Assembly: GCF_024296865.1 (NCBI RefSeq)
Contig: NZ_CP101134.1
Span: 558,001 to 622,000, forward strand
Source: Sphingobacterium sp. LZ7M1
GTDB lineage: Bacteria; Bacteroidota; Bacteroidia; Sphingobacteriales; Sphingobacteriaceae
DNA: 64,000 nt
Direction: 5' to 3'
Below, piece by piece: positions 36,277-45,805 of the stretch. Below the pieces are notes generated by a model. The model made no database searches and was not told where the DNA came from. It saw nothing but the letters and a program-made list of their open reading frames with translations. Every line of letters begins with the position of its first letter. Position 1 is the stretch's first letter. Both the position numbers and the translations under genes were made by a program.

Positions 36277-37911
36277 TCATTGTGAAGTCAATTTTGGGTT
36301 TTTATTTTTGTTGGTGACCTGTATTATTTTCTGATATAATTCTATTGGGTCGAAAGGTTTTCCAATAACACCGTCGGCTCCGGCTTGGAATGCAGCTGCT
36401 TGTTCATGTTCTAAAACCGATGCTGAAATGGTAATGATCGGTATGCCATGTTTTTCAGGGATTATATGGTTTTTGATTTCCTTGATGGCCTCAAATCCAC
36501 TCATGATTGGCATGTGCGTATCCATTAAGATTAGGTCGTACTGCTCGTTCTCTACTTTTTCAAGGGCTAGTCTACCGTTCTTAACGATATCCACAGCACA
36601 GTTCCAGCTCCGTAACATATGGGCCAGCATAAAAGAGTTGAGCTCATTGTCTTCAGCCACCAGAACTTTCATCTCCTCAAATTTTGGAAAACTGTTGTAG
36701 GTCGGTACTTCTTTTTCCTTCTCGACCTCACTTTGCGCTGATTCTTCAAACCAACCTTCAAAATAGAATTCAGAACCTTCCCCATAAATACTTTTGGCTC
36801 CCACATCGCCGTTCAAAAGCTTTGCTAACCGCTTCACGATCGCTAATCCTAAACCCGTTCCGCCGAATTTTTTGGTGATACCATCATCAGCCTGTTCAAA
36901 GGCCATAAAGATCTTGTCGACGGAATCTTCACGGATGCCGATACCAGAGTCTTTAACGGAAAACTTAAGCCTAAAGCGTTCGTAATCTTTATTGACAACC
37001 TTTACAGAAAGCTGTATGGAGCCTTTTTCGGTGAACTTAAGACTGTTCGATACAAAGTTGCTGATGATCTGTTGCAACCTCAATGAATCGTAATGTATGT
37101 ATTGAGGGACATCTTCGTCCACTTCGATATGGAATTTCAGGTTCTTATGGGTTGCCTTGATCTTAAATATCCTATTGATATCCTCGATCATTTTGGTGAG
37201 ACTGAAATCCTCAAATTCAATCTTTAACATCCCTGAATCGATCTTGGACAGATCGAGGATGTCATTGATGATAAGCAATAGGGAATGAGAAGCATTGTCC
37301 AGCCTTTTTAACCAATCTTTTTGTTCAACGGTGAGTTCCGAACTCTTGAACATATGCATTATCCCCATAATCCCATTAATGGGAGTCCGGATTTCATGGC
37401 TCATATTGGCTAGGAATATCTCTTTGGATTTTCTGGCTTGAATGGCCTCTTCACGTGTTTTGAGCAGTTCAATCTTGGATTCCTCCAGTTCCTTATTCTT
37501 TTGGATAAGTTCTTGTTGGATCAAGATCTGTTGAACGAATGACTTAACCTTTGCTATGGTAATCTCTGGGTTCAGCGGTTTATATAAATAATCTACTGCG
37601 CCGCTTTCCAGGCCTTTCAATAGGTATTTGTCTTCCTTAGAAATAGCGGTGACCATGATTGCCATGATATGGCTAGTCTTGGGGTTAGATTTTAAAAGGG
37701 ATACGAATTCGAATCCATTTATTTCTGGCATCTGTACATCGACCAGGGCAATTGAGATATCATCCTTCCAACAGATTTTCAGGGCTTCATTAGGGTCTGT
37801 AGAGCTCACGATGTTGACATGGTCAACTTCCTGAAGCAGCGCATGCAGACTGATGATGTTTTCTTCCTTATCATCCAATATCAGAATATTGATCGTTTTC
37901 ATAGGTGACAT
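36277..37911 (-). CDS. Hybrid regulator: REC-histidine kinase-REC
   Basis: This 544-residue cytoplasmic protein has a receiver domain (about 7-125, phospho-acceptor D58 in ALVDVQMPEING), then a coiled coil (130-160). A HisKA domain with H172 in NMSHEIRTPINGIMG follows, with an HATPase domain (about 275-390, FGGTGLGLAIVKRL) and a second receiver (about 415-535, LILMDTHMPIMSG). There is no sensor or membrane domain, so its input must be phosphotransfer from another kinase, most simply the 1141-residue kinase of the same operon. Its ATG overlaps the cheB stop by one base (TAATG). An ATG three codons in is also possible. Confidence 0.9.
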   Translation of the reverse strand: MSPMKTINILILDDKEENIISLHALLQEVDHVNIVSSTDPNEALKICWKDDISIALVDVQMPEINGFEFVSLLKSNPKTSHIMAIMVTAISKEDKYLLKGLESGAVDYLYKPLNPEITIAKVKSFVQQILIQQELIQKNKELEESKIELLKTREEAIQARKSKEIFLANMSHEIRTPINGIMGIMHMFKSSELTVEQKDWLKRLDNASHSLLLIINDILDLSKIDSGMLKIEFEDFSLTKMIEDINRIFKIKATHKNLKFHIEVDEDVPQYIHYDSLRLQQIISNFVSNSLKFTEKGSIQLSVKVVNKDYERFRLKFSVKDSGIGIREDSVDKIFMAFEQADDGITKKFGGTGLGLAIVKRLAKLLNGDVGAKSIYGEGSEFYFEGWFEESAQSEVEKEKEVPTYNSFPKFEEMKVLVAEDNELNSFMLAHMLRSWNCAVDIVKNGRLALEKVENEQYDLILMDTHMPIMSGFEAIKEIKNHIIPEKHGIPIITISASVLEHEQAAAFQAGADGVIGKPFDPIELYQKIIQVTNKNKNPKLTSQ

Positions 37912-38480
37912 TACTTTAATTGACTGAAATAATCTACGATATGTTGATTTGAAATGACTTGCACTTTTTTAGAGACCTGTGTTCCAGCCAAGGGCATGGT
38001 GTCAATAATGGCTTCTTTGGGGTCTTGGACATAACATGCTGCACCTTGATCAACCATGGCCTTCAGGCCGGATGATCCATCGTTGTTGGCTCCTGAAAGA
38101 AGAAAAGCAGTCGCATCCTTGTTGTAAACAGCCGCTACAGAGTCGAAAAACACATCGATAGAAGGTCTTGAAAACTGTACGGGGTCTGAAATGTCCAAGG
38201 AAAATATATAATCTGGTTCTACCAGTGTATGGTAGCCCGGGGGAGCGAAATAAATATGGTTTTCCAAAATTGGCAGTTTATCACGTACCGAAATAACATT
38301 CCGGTTCAATCTTTTAGATAAACTCGTTTCGATTTTAGTTTCGTATTTCGAATTTCTATGCAATACAATGACAATAGCATCGGCAAATTTGCTGGGCAGA
38401 TGATCGAGGATTTCCACGATCAATTCATAAGCGCCTGCAGAGCCACCAATTACTATGATATGTTTTGCCAGGTTTTCCAT
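37911..38480 (-). CDS. CheB-type methylesterase domain protein
   Basis: CheB enzymes remove methyl esters from glutamates of receptor-like proteins. The 189-residue product is only the catalytic domain, without the usual N-terminal receiver. The triad is S14 in IGGSAGAYE, H41 in IVLHRNSKY and D134 in SGANNDGSSGL. It lies two bases after cheR and is coupled to the next kinase by TAATG. With no chemotaxis receptors in sight, the likely target is a kinase of this operon; that is inference. Confidence 0.9.
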   Translation of the reverse strand: MENLAKHIIVIGGSAGAYELIVEILDHLPSKFADAIVIVLHRNSKYETKIETSLSKRLNRNVISVRDKLPILENHIYFAPPGYHTLVEPDYIFSLDISDPVQFSRPSIDVFFDSVAAVYNKDATAFLLSGANNDGSSGLKAMVDQGAACYVQDPKEAIIDTMPLAGTQVSKKVQVISNQHIVDYFSQLK

Positions 38481-38482
38481 TT

Positions 38483-39316
38483 CTATTTTATTTTTTGATA
38501 GATGTTGTACTCCTTGTCGATGACCTTAAAATTATCCATAATCTCATGCCTCATTAAAGTCTCTTTTGTACCTAGGCATAAAAATCCAAACAGTGCCAAG
38601 GATTGGTAAAATAGGTTGATGACATGTTCCTGAAGTTTGAGATCAAAATAAATCAGTACATTTCTGCACGTTATTAATTGGAACTCATTAAAGACTTGAT
38701 CGGTTGCCAGGTTATGGGTTGAGAACAGGATGTTTTGCCTCAGGTCATGGTTAATGATCGCTGCATCATATCTTGCCGTATAATAGTTGGAAAGACTTTC
38801 TGTTGAGTTGTATGCATTGAAGTTGTCAGAATATTCCTTGAATTTATTGATGGGATAGATCCCTTTTTTGGCAACTTCGAGCACTTTACTGTTGATGTCG
38901 GTTCCATAAATAAAAGCACGGTCACTTAGATTGTTTTCCTTTAACAGAATGGCCAGGGAATAAACCTCTTCACCGGTTGAACAACCTGCACTCCATATTT
39001 TTATCCTAGGGAAAGTCTGTAAGTAGGGGATGATATCCTTGTTGAGTTTGTTGAAGAATCCAGGGTCCCGAAACATTTCAGTCACATTTACCGTGACTTC
39101 CTGTATGAAATATTGCTGGAATCCCTCAACGTTGACCAATGCATTCTTTAAATCCACCATATCCATGTCCTCCAGGTTCATGATACGTTGGATTCTGCGT
39201 TTCAATGAAGAGCGAGTATATCCGGACAGATCAAAATCTGACACATTCTTCAATAGAAAGACAATTTCTTCTACTTCTGAAAAACTCAATTCATTGGAAT
39301 CTCTTAACTCAGCCAT
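38483..39316 (-). CDS. CheR-type protein-glutamate methyltransferase
   Basis: CheR uses SAM to methylate receptor glutamates. The 277-residue product has the small N-terminal helical domain (about 10-70) and a Rossmann methyltransferase domain with IKIWSAGCSTGEEVYSLAI, FIYGTDINSKVLEVAKKGIY and FQLITCRNVLIYFD, all standard for the family. It overlaps the end of the upstream kinase gene by 13 bases and precedes cheB by two, so the methylation pair is built into the operon. Confidence 0.93.
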   Translation of the reverse strand: MAELRDSNELSFSEVEEIVFLLKNVSDFDLSGYTRSSLKRRIQRIMNLEDMDMVDLKNALVNVEGFQQYFIQEVTVNVTEMFRDPGFFNKLNKDIIPYLQTFPRIKIWSAGCSTGEEVYSLAILLKENNLSDRAFIYGTDINSKVLEVAKKGIYPINKFKEYSDNFNAYNSTESLSNYYTARYDAAIINHDLRQNILFSTHNLATDQVFNEFQLITCRNVLIYFDLKLQEHVINLFYQSLALFGFLCLGTKETLMRHEIMDNFKVIDKEYNIYQKIK

Positions 39317-42300
39317 ACTTGCATTAATGATACTAATTTATCAAGGTCGATGGGTTTGCTCACATAATCGTTTGCTCCCAATTCAATGGATTTTTCCCGA
39401 TCTCCCTTCATTGCCTTCGCCGTAACGGCGATAATAGGCAGGTCTTTAAATTTCTTGTTTTTCCTGATTTCTTGGATGGCCTCATAACCATCCATCTCTG
39501 GCATCATGATATCCATCAGGACGATGTCCACTTCCTTTTGCTCATCGTTAATGATGTTTAAAGCTTCCAGGCCGTTGTTGGCAATCTCAATCTGCATGTT
39601 ATATTGCTGTAGCGATGAGGTCAATGCAAATACATTTCGCATATCGTCATCTGCTATTAGCACCGTTTTATGATCCAATGTGCTTGTTCCATAATTTTCT
39701 TTAGGACCAATCTTCTCTGGATGCTTGATCGGATTATATGCCGGAGCAGATAGCTTGTTTAAGAAAAGGTTTACCTCATCGATCAATCTATTGTTGGATT
39801 TACTTGATTTTAATACCATAGATTGTGTATGGCGCATGATTCTTTCGGTCTGCTCTGAGCTCAAATCATATGCTGTATTGATGATGACCGGAAGTTTCTC
39901 AAATTTTGGATTCGATTTGATGACATCCAACATCTCAAGACCGCTACCATCAGGCAGTTTCACGTCCAAGATGATACAGTCCAGATTCTTTTCCTGTTCA
40001 AGTTTTTTCAATCCTGATTCTACCGTGAAGGCTTGGATTACATTGATGTTCTGTTCAGCAAAAGCCTTTTTGATCAGGTCACTTTGGAATTCCTGATCTT
40101 CGATCAATAGGATCTTCTTAAGGTCCTTATTGATGTTGAGTTTAATGTTTTCAAAGGCTACTCCAATGCTTTCTCCAGTAACCGGTTTTGCCATAAAGCC
40201 TATAGCGCCACTTTCAAGGAAATCTTTCTTGTTGAAATTAGCTGCAGACATCATGTGGATCGGGATATGCTTGGTCGTCTCGTTTGCCTTTAAGGTTTTC
40301 AGGACTTCCCAGCCATCAGCCAATGGAAGCATCACATCCAGAATAATAGCATCAGGAATATTTTCCTTGGCCATCTGGATACCTGCAACACCATCATAGG
40401 CATTTAAGACATTGAAGCCAAATTCTAGAGCAAATTCCTTCAGGATATCCGCAAAATTAACATCGTCTTCAATGATCAGGATAGATTTCTTCTCTCTTAC
40501 GACCTCCGCAATTGGTCCAGGTTCTACGACAGCTGCGGGTTTTGCTGCTGCTGTTTCCTTAATTGCTGGCGGAGTTGTTTTTATGGCTGCTTCTTTCGCA
40601 GGAGCTGCGTCTTTATATTCCGTAAATGGAATGATCAAGGTGAATTTACTTCCTTTTCCAGATTCACTTTCCAAGGTAATTCGACCGCCTAATAAAGAGG
40701 AAATCTCCTTCGAAATCGACAAGCCCAGACCTGTTCCACCATATTTGCGGCTTGTAGATCCATCTTCCTGACGGAAAGCTTCGAATATCAAAGCTTGTTT
40801 GTCTTCTGAGATCCCTTTTCCATTATCGGAAACCGCAAAATGTAAGTTTCCAGATTGTTTGATGATCTGCAGATTGATCTCTCCATTATGATCCGTGAAT
40901 TTGAATGCATTGGAAAGGAAGTTCTTTAATACTTGTTCCAAGCGGTATTCATCGGAAATAAATTGTTCCGGCGCCTTTTTAATATCGATATTAAATCGGA
41001 TAGACTTTTCTTTTGCCACCTCTTTAAATAGGGATTCAAGATTTGCAGCAAAATGTTTGCTATTGATGCTGTCCTTGTGGATCTCTACTTTCCCGGATTC
41101 AATTTTCGCTAGGTCTAAGAGTTCATTGATCAATTGCAGTAGGTCCGAACCCGCATTATGAATTACAGAGGCATATTTGACCTGTTCTTCACTTAGGTTG
41201 CTATGTTTGTTGTCCTGCAACAACTTGGCAAGGATCAAGATACTATTGAGTGGAGTCCTTAGTTCGTGGCTCATATTGGCCATAAACTCGGATTTATATT
41301 TACTTGCCTGCTCTACTTCCGTGATTTTCTGTTCTACGACAGTATGGGCATGATTAAGGTCGTTATTGCGCTTTTCAAGCTCTGCAGCTTTTTCGTTAAG
41401 CTCTTTATTGGCTTGAGAAAGTTCTTCCTGCTGTACCCGAAGCTCTTCTTCGGAAGCTTCCAATAGATTGGTCTTATAAACCAGTTCTTCATTGGTTATT
41501 CTCAATTCTTCCTGTTGAGCTTCTAATTCTTCCGTTTGTCTTTGGGTTTCTTCAAGCAGGCCTTCAACTAAGGCATGGCTTTGACGGCTATGTAAAGCTG
41601 AACCTATAGAACGGCTAGTTCGGGTTAGGTAGTTGATGATGTTTTCTTTCTTGGAATCTGGAAAGGATCCGATGATCTCTATCAGGGCGATGCAATAATC
41701 TTCATATACCACTGGGAATAAAATCACGTCGGCTTCAATGGATTTGATTACCCCGGTTTTTATCTTGCTATTGCTGACGTCAATCGAGGATAGAATCTGC
41801 GGTTTTTTAGATTCTACGACCGATCCCAAAATCCCTTCGCCATGACGGAATATCTCAATTTTATCTTTTGGGTCTAGGCCTTTTGAGTCACGTATCCTGA
41901 ATTCATAGGAGTCGATCTTTCGGACATAAAATGCCCCAGCAAAAGAATTGGTCACTTCCGAGATCACATTCAGTGAAGTTTTGGCAATTTCAGATTCCGT
42001 AGAAACGCCTGAGATGTTATTATGGAGTTTGGAGGAATTGGTAAGCACCCAATTGACACTTTCCAGTTCTTCAGAGGTTTTGGTCAAGTTGTGGTTTAAT
42101 TCCTTTTCCTTTCTTGTATTTCTGCGCAGGTATTCAAGAATACGCAGCGTTTGGATGAAAGCAAAGAATATACCTAATAGGGATAGGATACCAAAAACGG
42201 CGGTATACACCCTTGTACTAGCAAGTTCTTTGGATTTTTTATCAGTGAGCTTTTTCCTGGCTTCAATCACATCATTTGTGAAGGAATTTCTAGCCTGATT

Positions 42301-42729
42301 TATTATCGTTTGTTCATTGGCTAGGGACTTAAAGATTTCGTCAGTTGACTCGGTGTTGAAATCGTGTTCGTTAGCACTAATGGAAGCCGTTATAGCTTTA
42401 ATATGTTCCACAGACTTTGGTGGAGTCTGGTACAGCTCATTTGGACGTTCGATCTGTAAAATCAAGCCATGGATTTCATCTTCTAGTTGTTCCACTGTCA
42501 GGGGATCTGCACTTTTTTCCAGGTTCTTGTATTTGGAGAGTTTCTGGATATCAAGTTCCCATTCTTGGATGTTGTAGAATTGTTTTTGCGCCAGTTCTAT
42601 ATAACCGTTAATGGTCTCTGAATACTCGCGTTGTTTGTTCAGGAAATACCAATAGGAGAATATTATGATTAGATTAGCGACAATAATGCTGACTATAAAT
42701 TGCCACTTTAATTGACTAAACTTATTCAT
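39304..42729 (-). CDS. Membrane hybrid sensor kinase with GAF and three receiver domains
   Basis: This 1141-residue protein has an N-terminal membrane helix (about 10-30), an extracytoplasmic four-helix-like sensor (about 31-168) and a second helix (about 172-193). Next come a GAF-like domain (about 230-385) and a long coiled coil rich in EELRxxQEELxxxNEEL heptads (about 385-475). HisKA follows with H488 in NMSHELRTPLNSIL, HATPase (about 590-705) and three receivers at the C-terminus, whose Asp motifs are AIILDVMLPLADG, CIILDVKLPDGSG and IVLMDIMMPEMDG. The coiled coil may be the methylation target of the adjacent CheR/CheB. It is the first gene of the four-gene minus-strand operon. Confidence 0.92.
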   Translation of the reverse strand: MNKFSQLKWQFIVSIIVANLIIIFSYWYFLNKQREYSETINGYIELAQKQFYNIQEWELDIQKLSKYKNLEKSADPLTVEQLEDEIHGLILQIERPNELYQTPPKSVEHIKAITASISANEHDFNTESTDEIFKSLANEQTIINQARNSFTNDVIEARKKLTDKKSKELASTRVYTAVFGILSLLGIFFAFIQTLRILEYLRRNTRKEKELNHNLTKTSEELESVNWVLTNSSKLHNNISGVSTESEIAKTSLNVISEVTNSFAGAFYVRKIDSYEFRIRDSKGLDPKDKIEIFRHGEGILGSVVESKKPQILSSIDVSNSKIKTGVIKSIEADVILFPVVYEDYCIALIEIIGSFPDSKKENIINYLTRTSRSIGSALHSRQSHALVEGLLEETQRQTEELEAQQEELRITNEELVYKTNLLEASEEELRVQQEELSQANKELNEKAAELEKRNNDLNHAHTVVEQKITEVEQASKYKSEFMANMSHELRTPLNSILILAKLLQDNKHSNLSEEQVKYASVIHNAGSDLLQLINELLDLAKIESGKVEIHKDSINSKHFAANLESLFKEVAKEKSIRFNIDIKKAPEQFISDEYRLEQVLKNFLSNAFKFTDHNGEINLQIIKQSGNLHFAVSDNGKGISEDKQALIFEAFRQEDGSTSRKYGGTGLGLSISKEISSLLGGRITLESESGKGSKFTLIIPFTEYKDAAPAKEAAIKTTPPAIKETAAAKPAAVVEPGPIAEVVREKKSILIIEDDVNFADILKEFALEFGFNVLNAYDGVAGIQMAKENIPDAIILDVMLPLADGWEVLKTLKANETTKHIPIHMMSAANFNKKDFLESGAIGFMAKPVTGESIGVAFENIKLNINKDLKKILLIEDQEFQSDLIKKAFAEQNINVIQAFTVESGLKKLEQEKNLDCIILDVKLPDGSGLEMLDVIKSNPKFEKLPVIINTAYDLSSEQTERIMRHTQSMVLKSSKSNNRLIDEVNLFLNKLSAPAYNPIKHPEKIGPKENYGTSTLDHKTVLIADDDMRNVFALTSSLQQYNMQIEIANNGLEALNIINDEQKEVDIVLMDIMMPEMDGYEAIQEIRKNKKFKDLPIIAVTAKAMKGDREKSIELGANDYVSKPIDLDKLVSLMQVWLS

Positions 42730-43263
42730 GTTAGAATAGAATGTTAACTTTAAATTTCATAAGTATAAATTTCATTATCCAGCACAGAGATGTAAATAAT
42801 GTTCTTCTAATTAAAACTTGAAACCACAATCAAGAGAAGTGATTAAATCGCGTTAGTTTTTAGAAAATTATGACAAAGGTAATGAACTAAATAAGAATCA
42901 TTAGCACCATATATCTGTTTTATACTTAGTAACACTTGTTTTTCCATAATTTACTTGGTCCAATTCTATAAAATTGTCGAAATAATAAAATCTAAATTAA
43001 TGATTTAAATTTTAATTTTGTCGGTATAAAAAATTAATAATTAGCGTTTTAAGAATGAATTCTGTATTAAAAAATATCGAAATCATTCCTTTTACCAATC
43101 GGTTGCTTGGTGTAACACCTAAATTTAAAAATAGTTTTTTATTGTTTATTAATTTTTTATAACCTTTTTTCGTTGAAATATCATGGATATTGAGGTAAAG
43201 CTAACATGTTCGGAATATTTTTTTATCTTTAAGAAGTCAGAAACAATATTAATCTAAAAATTA
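42730..43263. other. AT-rich divergent intergenic region
   Basis: This region of 530 bp lies between the divergent kinase operon and floA. It is very AT-rich and I see no gene or RNA in it. A TATCTTTA -7-like element at 43224-43231 lies 33 bases before the floA ATG, without a good -33. It probably holds both promoters. Confidence 0.5.
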
Positions 43264-44241
43264 ATGGATTCACCGATTCAATTAGTTCTAATCATTACTG
43301 GGTCAGTAATAGCTATTTTTTTCCTGTTGTATTTGTTGCCAGTAAATCTTTGGTTTACGGCCCAATTGTCGAATGTAAAGATCAGTCTTTTGAATTTAGT
43401 ACTGATGAGATTGCGTAAGGTTCCACCATCCTTGGTGACCAATGCCATGATTACCTCGACTAAAGCCGGCTTGAAAATTACTTCCAATGAGATCGAAACC
43501 CACTATTTAGCGGGAGGAAATGTAAATAAAGTAATCAAGGCACTGATTTCTGCGGATAAAGCAAATATTCCTTTGGATTTTAAGTTGGCCACAGCCATTG
43601 ACCTTGCGGGACGTGATGTTTTTGATGCGGTACAGCTTTCCGTAAATCCTCAGGTTATCAATACGCCTCCAGTTGCAGCCGTCGCAAAAGATGGTATTCA
43701 GTTGATTGCGAAGGCAAGGGTTACCGTTCGTGCAAATATCAATCAATTGGTCGGGGGTGCTGGTGAAGAAACCATTCTTGCCCGTGTCGGTGAAGGTATT
43801 GTGACAACAATTGGTTCCTCTGCCAACCATAAGGAGGTTTTGGAAAATCCAGACCGTATTTCAAAAACTGTTCTTTCCAAGGGATTGGATTCCGGAACGG
43901 CCTTTGAAATCTTATCCATTGATATTGCAGACATCGATATTGGTGAAAACGTAGGTGCGAAACTTCAGACCGATCAGGCCGAGGCAGACCTAAAAGTTGC
44001 TAATGCAAGAGCCGAAGAACGTAGAGCGATGGCTGTTGCAACCGAACAGGAAATGCGTGCGAAAGCTCAGGAAGCCAAGGCTAAGGTAATCGAAGCTGAA
44101 TCGCAAGTTCCAATGGCTATGGCTGAAGCATTCAGAAATGGCAACTTGGGTATAATGGACTACTATAAAATGCAAAATATCCAAGCAGATACCGATATGA
44201 GAACATCTATAGCGAAGCCGCAAGGACCTGATAAAAAATAA
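43264..44241 (+). CDS. floA: Flotillin-like protein FloA
   Basis: FloA is a flotillin-like scaffold of membrane microdomains (UPF0365 family). The 325-residue product has one N-terminal membrane segment (about 8-30, with the hydrophobic [10 protein letters not shown] turn) and a band-7-like region (about 35-220, [16 protein letters not shown]). An Ala/Glu-rich coiled coil (about 225-290) follows. The length matches the family. It is transcribed alone and ends at the hairpin 44261-44310. Confidence 0.92.
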   Translation: MDSPIQLVLIITGSVIAIFFLLYLLPVNLWFTAQLSNVKISLLNLVLMRLRKVPPSLVTNAMITSTKAGLKITSNEIETHYLAGGNVNKVIKALISADKANIPLDFKLATAIDLAGRDVFDAVQLSVNPQVINTPPVAAVAKDGIQLIAKARVTVRANINQLVGGAGEETILARVGEGIVTTIGSSANHKEVLENPDRISKTVLSKGLDSGTAFEILSIDIADIDIGENVGAKLQTDQAEADLKVANARAEERRAMAVATEQEMRAKAQEAKAKVIEAESQVPMAMAEAFRNGNLGIMDYYKMQNIQADTDMRTSIAKPQGPDKK

Positions 44242-44260
44242 ATTATCTCAATCAATAAGA

Positions 44261-44310
44261 AAAGCCATGATTAAGAAAGTTTAGCGCTTTCTGAAATCAT
44301 GGCTTTTTTT
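44261..44310 (+). terminator. floA terminator
   Basis: Arms AAAGCCATGATT..AGAAAG and CTTTCT..AATCATGGCTTT form a long stem followed by a T-run. Confidence 0.85.
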
Positions 44311-44335
44311 ATGGAATTATGAAGGTTTATAAACG

Positions 44336-44436
44336 AAAAAACCCTGACGATGGGCGCCAGGGTTTGATACTAACCAATTATAAACCTAAATTATGAAAAG
44401 ACAATTTTAATATAAATTCTACTTATCCTTCGAATT
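44336..44436 (-). ncRNA. Candidate 100-nt small RNA
   Basis: On the minus strand a near-perfect promoter (44443-44473) is followed by about 100 bases that contain no ATG. A strong terminator hairpin ends them (arms AAACCCTG/CAGGGTTT, 44339-44365, loop GCGCCCATCGT) with six Ts. A self-contained promoter-to-terminator unit with no coding capacity is best explained as a small RNA. The sequence between includes an AT-rich stretch (ATAATTTAGGTTTATAATTG). Its target is unknown. I could not check it against Rfam families. Confidence 0.5.
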
Positions 44437-44442
44437 ATGAAA

Positions 44443-44473
44443 CAAAGGTACGGTGAGAATTAACATTTACAAA
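44443..44473 (-). promoter_or_regulatory. Promoter of the candidate small RNA
   Basis: On the minus strand TTTG, exactly 19 bases, then TACCTTTG: the cleanest match to the Bacteroidota promoter consensus in the window. Confidence 0.7.
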
Positions 44474-44622
44474 GAAATGTCAATAAAAAGTTTCCCTTGC
44501 AACCATTTTCTGACAATACCGTGATTTATCTGTTGCAACAAATAAAACTTTGGCGTAAATGAATTAACAATTCAAAATTTTGGTCTATAAAAAATATTTA
44601 CTTTTGGAAATATCAATTGATT

Positions 44623-45141
44623 ATGGTGCTTAAGAAATTTGCTGCAATCAAAGCAGTTGTTTTAGATGTTGACGGGGTCCTGACGGATGGCCGACTTTTG
44701 GTTACAGAAGCGGGTGAACAGTTGCGTTCTTTTTTTGTGAAAGATGGCTATGCCATGCAATTGGCAATTAAAATGGGTTTAGATATTTGGGTGATATCAG
44801 GTGGAAATTCCGAGGGTGTCAGAAAGAGATTGGAAGGTCTGGGTATTCAAGAGATACATTTAGGTGTAAGAAATAAAATGGATGTCATGACCCAACTTAC
44901 CGAAAAACACGAATTGCAAATGGAGGATTTGATGTACGTAGGAGATGACATGCCAGATTATGAGGTAATGCAGGTAGTGGGAATCGCTGTCTGTCCTAGT
45001 GATGCCGTGGAGGATATCAAGACCATCTCGCATTACATGTCACCGAAAAAAGGAGGGGAAGGAGTTGTCCGTGATGTCTTGGAGAAAATATTGAAATTGA
45101 AAGGTCGTTGGGGCGTACAGACAGAAATAAAGAGTGTTTAA
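44623..45141 (+). CDS. kdsC: KDO-8-phosphate phosphatase (HAD family)
   Basis: KdsC removes phosphate from 3-deoxy-D-manno-octulosonate-8-phosphate on the way to lipopolysaccharide inner core. The 172-residue product lacks a cap domain, as KdsC does. It has D15-x-D17 in VVLDVDGVLTDG, the ISGGNSEGVRKR loop and the YVGDDMPDYEVM metal site. The ATG at 44623 is preferred to a TTG two codons earlier. A TACTTTTG -7 element is at 44599-44606. The stop overlaps the maf start by one base (TAATG), so the pair is one unit. Confidence 0.9.
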   Translation: MVLKKFAAIKAVVLDVDGVLTDGRLLVTEAGEQLRSFFVKDGYAMQLAIKMGLDIWVISGGNSEGVRKRLEGLGIQEIHLGVRNKMDVMTQLTEKHELQMEDLMYVGDDMPDYEVMQVVGIAVCPSDAVEDIKTISHYMSPKKGGEGVVRDVLEKILKLKGRWGVQTEIKSV

Positions 45142-45737
45142 TGATAGTCCAAGAAAAATTAAAAGCGATCCCAATCATCTTGGGTTCTAAATCACCCCGA
45201 AGAAAGGAGCTATTGAAGTCCATGGATATAGATTTCACGGTAGAGGTTCGGGAAACCGATGAATCCTTTGATGAAACCTTGTCTCCTGAAGAGGTCGTTC
45301 AACATATTGCAGAAGCAAAATTGGCGGCATTCCATGAACCTTCATTATATGATAAGTTAATTATTTGCGCTGATACCATTGTCGTAGATCATTTGTCTGC
45401 TGTAATAGGGAAGCCAAAGGATGCCGAAGAGGCTGTAGAGGTAATTACTGGCCTAAGCGGCAAGGAACATTTGGTCTTTACTGCAGTTGCCATGGCTTAT
45501 CAAGGCGAGACAAGATCATTTGTTGAGGCGACGAAGGTATGGTTCAACAAATTGGAGAAAGAGGAAATCAATTATTATGTTAAAAACTATCAGCCCATGG
45601 ATAAGGCAGGCTCTTACGGCATTCAAGAATGGATAGGCAGAATTGGTATTGAGAGAATTGAAGGTTCTTATGAAAATGTGATCGGATTGCCTACGGCCAG
45701 GTTGCAAAAGGAACTCAAGGAAATGTTTGCTGTATAA
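45141..45737 (+). CDS. maf: Maf-family nucleoside triphosphate pyrophosphatase
   Basis: Maf/YhdE proteins hydrolyse non-canonical or pyrimidine NTPs to monophosphates. The 198-residue product has the N-terminal LGSKSPRRKELL (residues 14-25), the catalytic ADTIVV with its Asp, GKPKDAEEA and the AGSYGIQE and GSYENVIGLP segments of the dTTP/UTP-type subgroup. The start is the ATG at 45141, overlapping the kdsC stop; an upstream in-frame ATG at 45108 lies inside kdsC. Confidence 0.9.
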   Translation: MIVQEKLKAIPIILGSKSPRRKELLKSMDIDFTVEVRETDESFDETLSPEEVVQHIAEAKLAAFHEPSLYDKLIICADTIVVDHLSAVIGKPKDAEEAVEVITGLSGKEHLVFTAVAMAYQGETRSFVEATKVWFNKLEKEEINYYVKNYQPMDKAGSYGIQEWIGRIGIERIEGSYENVIGLPTARLQKELKEMFAV

Positions 45738-45762
45738 ATCTAGCTTTAGATATTAAAATAAA

Positions 45763-45786
45763 GGGCGGAAAATTAATTTTCCGCCC
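45763..45786. terminator. Shared palindromic terminator
   Basis: GGGCGGAAAA-TTAA-TTTTCCGCCC is a perfect inverted repeat between the convergent maf and HMA-receptor genes. Confidence 0.75.
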
Positions 45787-45805
45787 CATTTATTTACATT
45801 TACCC

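Noticed and set aside
40412..40771. 119-codon plus-strand frame inside the hybrid kinase
   Set aside because: It is antisense to the Ala/Pro linker before the first receiver domain; low-complexity DNA gives open frames on both strands.
44242..44622. Possible riboswitch upstream of kdsC
   Set aside because: The hairpins here are the floA terminator and a terminator on the opposite strand; no conserved aptamer pattern was seen on the plus strand.
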